Below the pieces are notes generated by a model. It made no database searches and was not told where the DNA came from. It was given only the letters and a program-made list of their open reading frames with translations. Shown piece after piece: positions 6,459 to 8,946 of a DNA stretch of 8,946 nucleotides (positions are counted from its first letter, which is position 1; the number at the start of each line of letters is the position of its first letter). The stretch spans positions 1 through 8,946 of the forward strand of contig CANHRF010000036.1 in the NCBI GenBank assembly GCA_947463335.1. The letters run 5' to 3'. A program made the translations under genes and the position numbers. This DNA comes from Actinomycetota bacterium (lineage in GTDB: Bacteria > Actinomycetota > Actinomycetes > Nanopelagicales > Nanopelagicaceae).

Positions 6459-8084
6459 ATGAAAAACAATTTTCTAACGATCACGACTAATGACGCGACG
6501 AAAATTGATGAGGTCTTAACTGCATTTATCGATAGCAAGACGGATTTAATTCTGATCGATGAAGCTTCAGTATTTAGTCAGCCTCACTTGGAACTCTTAA
6601 CCGATTATCCCCGCAAGACCGCCACAGCTTTAGTTGCTCCTAAATATGACGGAGAAACAAGAGTGATTGGCGACAGAGTTGTTGGAGCAGGCTCGTCTTT
6701 CCATAGCGCAGGTGGTGGCAACAGTACTTTTGTTGGAGCGCTTCGTTTATCTCAGAACCAACGTGATGATGTAAGAACCGCGCTATCTGCAGCGGCGAAA
6801 TCAGGTGTAAGCGGTAATTCACTCGACTTAATCTTGGTTGCTTTGGTCAGAGCCGGTATTTATGTAGCCAGCGCACAGTTAACTTTCGCGCCCTATATTC
6901 GCAGCAACGACGCCCAAGAGAGAGCGAAAGTACGCACAGAAATTGACTCCCTAAATGAGGGCAGACTCCGCCTGAAAATGGCGAATCGGGCAAACGATGG
7001 CTTCTTCTCAGTCTTTGTACTCCGTAAATTTTCAAAATTGTTCACCTGGGCGGCGGTGCGCTTAAGAGTTACCCCAAATCAGATAACGCTAATCTCTTTT
7101 GCGATTGGTCTGCTTTCGGCTTATGAGTTTAGCCGCGGAGATTTCTGGTCGATTTTCACAGGGGCGATACTTCTGCAACTCAGCATTATTGTTGATTGTG
7201 TAGACGGTGAATTAGCACGTTACACGCGTAAGTTTTCACAACTCGGTGCTTGGCTTGATGCAATCACAGACCGAATTAAAGAGTATCTAGTCTTCTTCGG
7301 ACTCGCCTACGGTGCTGCCAGAAATGGTGAAGAACTCTGGATTCCAGCGATGGCAATGATGGTATTTCAGGCAGTTCGACATCTATCTGATTACAACTTT
7401 GCGCGAATCAACAAAGTTAGAAGCACCGATTTACCGATAATTGATTTCAAGCAAGCCCACGATGGATTTGTTCCTCTCAAAAAAGCGAAGAAATCACGGT
7501 TGCAATACTGGGCTAAGAAAGCGGTCCAATTCCCCATTGGCGAACGCTGGTTGGTTATAAGTGCCTCATCAGTAATTGGCGGTGCAGCATTTACCTTCAC
7601 AATAATGCCGATTCTGGCCGCGATATCAATCATTGTTGTCTTTAGAGCCCGAATTACTGTTTCGCGCACTTGGCCAAAAGCACGAGTAAATAAAGAGCTA
7701 ATTGATGATCAATTGGATTTCTTTAAGAACCCTAAATCAACCAATAGATTTGATTGGTTTGAACCATCAATACTGCGAGCAATTGAAGGTTCGGCCATCA
7801 TTGCCCTAACGCTAATTGCCGATCTAAATCGCCCAACTGCATTTTTGTTGCTCTTTGCAATTATCTATGGCCATTACGACAACCTCTATCGAGCGTTGCA
7901 AGGCGAACATAAACCAAAGTGGCTTTCACTTGCTGGCGCATTCATCCTGGGTCGCCTCGCAATCCTGGGAATTTTCATAGCCTTCTCATGGTCCTTAACT
8001 CCACTTGTTTGGTACTTCGGAGTTTTATTCCTGGTGGTGTCATCTATCCAGTGGGTATCTAGTCAAAAATTAAGAATTGCTTAA
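6459..8084 (+). CDS. Fused half-nucleotidyltransferase / CDP-alcohol phosphotransferase / DUF5941-like membrane protein
   Basis: The 541 residues fall into three parts. Residues 1-150 resemble the second half of a GT-A nucleotidyltransferase: by eye LILIDEASVFSQPHLE matches LWLNGDVVFDAKVLE of the enzyme at 4051-4746, and GNSTFVGALRLS matches its GEAVGINFIS. The LAAGxGTRL loop is absent and the metal Asp reads Ala36, so it is probably not catalytic. Residues about 190-410 are a complete CDP-alcohol phosphotransferase with TPNQIT (205-210), Asp246, Asp249-Gly250, Ala253-Arg254, Gly263, Asp267 and Asp271. Residues 430-541 form a further membrane domain with YGHYDNLYR (470-478), recalling actinobacterial DUF5941. 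Archaeal inositol-phosphate enzymes share the fusion order. A TTG at 6408 extends the frame by 17 residues over the previous gene. I prefer the ATG because the TTG has no ribosome site, although AAGGGA sits unusually close to the ATG. The last stop abuts the next ATG (TAAATG). Confidence 0.85.
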   Translation: MKNNFLTITTNDATKIDEVLTAFIDSKTDLILIDEASVFSQPHLELLTDYPRKTATALVAPKYDGETRVIGDRVVGAGSSFHSAGGGNSTFVGALRLSQNQRDDVRTALSAAAKSGVSGNSLDLILVALVRAGIYVASAQLTFAPYIRSNDAQERAKVRTEIDSLNEGRLRLKMANRANDGFFSVFVLRKFSKLFTWAAVRLRVTPNQITLISFAIGLLSAYEFSRGDFWSIFTGAILLQLSIIVDCVDGELARYTRKFSQLGAWLDAITDRIKEYLVFFGLAYGAARNGEELWIPAMAMMVFQAVRHLSDYNFARINKVRSTDLPIIDFKQAHDGFVPLKKAKKSRLQYWAKKAVQFPIGERWLVISASSVIGGAAFTFTIMPILAAISIIVVFRARITVSRTWPKARVNKELIDDQLDFFKNPKSTNRFDWFEPSILRAIEGSAIIALTLIADLNRPTAFLLLFAIIYGHYDNLYRALQGEHKPKWLSLAGAFILGRLAILGIFIAFSWSLTPLVWYFGVLFLVVSSIQWVSSQKLRIA

Positions 8085-8849
8085 ATGTCAGAAGATATTC
8101 TTACCGTTGGCTACTCGACGCTAGCCGAGCGTATATCGAACATTTCTCCACCAGAGTTAGCGGTACCCCACGAAATACTTATCTCTATACAGAATCCCAA
8201 TAGTGTCGAAATAGCCCTACCAACCAGCTTTAAGTTTCGGTCAATTACCAAAAGCGAGAAAGGCGTCGCTAAGAGCCGAAATGTCGTTTTAGAGAATACG
8301 ACAACCAAGTATTTGCTTTTCGCCGATGATGAAATCACTTTCTTGAACGATGGCGTAAATGCAGCGATTTCTTATCTTGAAGCCAATTCGGATTGTGATC
8401 TTGTGCTGGCACAAGCGATAGATACAAATGGCAAACTTCGCAAAACTTACCCAAGTAAGGAAGTTGATTTAAATAAGTTTAATTCAGCTAAAGCGGCAAC
8501 TTACGAGATGATTGTCAGAGTGGAAAGCGCTAAGAGAAGAGGCGTGAGATTCGATGAAAGTTTCGGAGCCGGTGTAGAAAATTACTTAGGCGATGAGTAC
8601 ATATTCATCACCGACCTTCTTAAGAAAGGTGGCAAAGCGAGATTCTTACCGTTAACGATTGCCATCCATCCCGCAGAAAGTTCAGGAAGCCGTTGGGGCA
8701 CAGAGTCAGATTTGCGAGCTCGTGCTCAAGTTTTCTCAAGAGTCTTTGGCGTTTACGCCCCGTTGGTTAGGACTGCTTTCTATTTGAAGAACTATCGAAA
8801 TTTCGGCGGCTTTAAGAATATCTTTAGATTTGCCAGAGGAAAGTTTTAG
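8085..8849 (+). CDS. GT2-type (GT-A fold) glycosyltransferase
   Basis: This 254-residue soluble enzyme probably transfers a sugar from a nucleotide-sugar donor. GVAKSRN (60-66) followed by the hydrophobic strand TKYLLFADDE (74-83) is the usual approach to the metal-binding DxD-type motif, here ADDE with Asp81-Asp82. FDESFGAGVENYLGDEYIF (156-174) matches the acceptor-side segment of GT2 enzymes, with GDE at 169-171 in the place of the catalytic base. IHP (194-196) is the common late His motif. The N-terminus is compressed: instead of the usual start, GYSTLAERISNI leads to ILISIQNP, where the donor-binding strand would be. The ATG follows the TAA of the fused phosphotransferase directly, with no clear ribosome site, so translation is probably coupled. 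It has no membrane anchor and likely works on the cytoplasmic face on the lipid made by its operon partners. Donor and acceptor cannot be read. Confidence 0.85.
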   Translation: MSEDILTVGYSTLAERISNISPPELAVPHEILISIQNPNSVEIALPTSFKFRSITKSEKGVAKSRNVVLENTTTKYLLFADDEITFLNDGVNAAISYLEANSDCDLVLAQAIDTNGKLRKTYPSKEVDLNKFNSAKAATYEMIVRVESAKRRGVRFDESFGAGVENYLGDEYIFITDLLKKGGKARFLPLTIAIHPAESSGSRWGTESDLRARAQVFSRVFGVYAPLVRTAFYLKNYRNFGGFKNIFRFARGKF

Positions 8850-8878
8850 TTCGCTCCAGCTTGCGAATAGAATCAACT

Positions 8879-8946
8879 ATGGCGTCATATAAAGTAGCAA
8901 TCGTCGGTGCTGGTCCGGCCGGCTACTTTGCTGCGCAAGCGCTACA
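8879..8946 (+). CDS. FAD/NAD(P)H reductase, FprA-like ferredoxin-NADP reductase, 5' part only
   Basis: Only the first 22 codons and two bases are present: MASYKVAIVGAGPAGYFAAQAL, then the window ends. VAIVGAGPAG (6-15) is the GxGxxG dinucleotide-binding loop of a flavoprotein, and GPAGYFAAQAL recalls the adrenodoxin-reductase-like ferredoxin-NADP reductases of actinobacteria (FprA). Other two-domain flavoprotein reductases begin alike, so the family is certain but the specific enzyme is not. The gap to the preceding gene is 29 bases, and no strong ribosome site is seen. An in-frame TTG at 8861 is a possible alternative start. Confidence 0.7.
   Translation, partial: MASYKVAIVGAGPAGYFAAQAL

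Noticed and set aside
6401..6480. Frameshift joining the exporter-like protein to the fused phosphotransferase
   Set aside because: Both proteins have complete, independent domains and the junction resembles ordinary operon spacing; nothing in the second protein's N-terminus continues an ABC exporter.
8850..8867. Hairpin TTCGC-8 bases-GCGAA after the glycosyltransferase gene as a terminator
   Set aside because: The stem is only five pairs with an eight-base loop and is not followed by a T run on either strand, so I do not call it a terminator.

Overview
The window reads as a chromosomal segment of a streamlined, moderately low-GC actinobacterium. By eye it best fits the freshwater acI group (Nanopelagicales, Planktophila-like). 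The reasons are an actinobacterial-type GuaB1 enzyme, a tRNA-Ser without encoded CCA, a CDP-alcohol phosphotransferase pair of the kind I associate with actinobacteria, very short intergenic spaces and A/T-rich codon choice. The assignment is inferred from gene content; no search was run.

Layout. Positions 1-2425 hold two translationally coupled genes for an envelope module. The first is the 3' end of a Pro/Thr-rich protein with nineteen Pro-Thr dipeptides and two copies of a 15-residue motif. The second is a 580-residue protein with a signal peptide, a small outer domain, an acidic linker and about ten membrane segments; I do not recognise its function. A tRNA-Ser(GCU) lies at 2472-2560, followed by guaB1 (2596-4032), a CBS-containing GMP reductase/IMPDH-family enzyme.

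Positions 4051-8849 form the most interesting part. A minus-strand nucleotidyltransferase (4051-4746) faces away from a tight plus-strand operon across a 142-base divergent spacer. The operon has four genes. First is a CDP-alcohol phosphotransferase with His in place of the last motif Asp. Second is a six-helix ABC-exporter-like membrane domain with no ATPase. Third is a three-part protein: a degenerate half nucleotidyltransferase, a complete CDP-alcohol phosphotransferase and a C-terminal membrane domain resembling DUF5941. Fourth is a GT-A/GT2 glycosyltransferase.

The simplest joint reading is a pathway that activates a polyol or sugar phosphate with CTP, joins it through phosphodiester bonds at the membrane with two different CDP-alcohol phosphotransferases, adds sugar and perhaps flips the product. 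The product would be a phosphoglycolipid or teichoic-like polymer. Its identity cannot be read from the sequence. The window ends in the first 22 codons of a flavoprotein reductase resembling FprA-type ferredoxin-NADP reductase.
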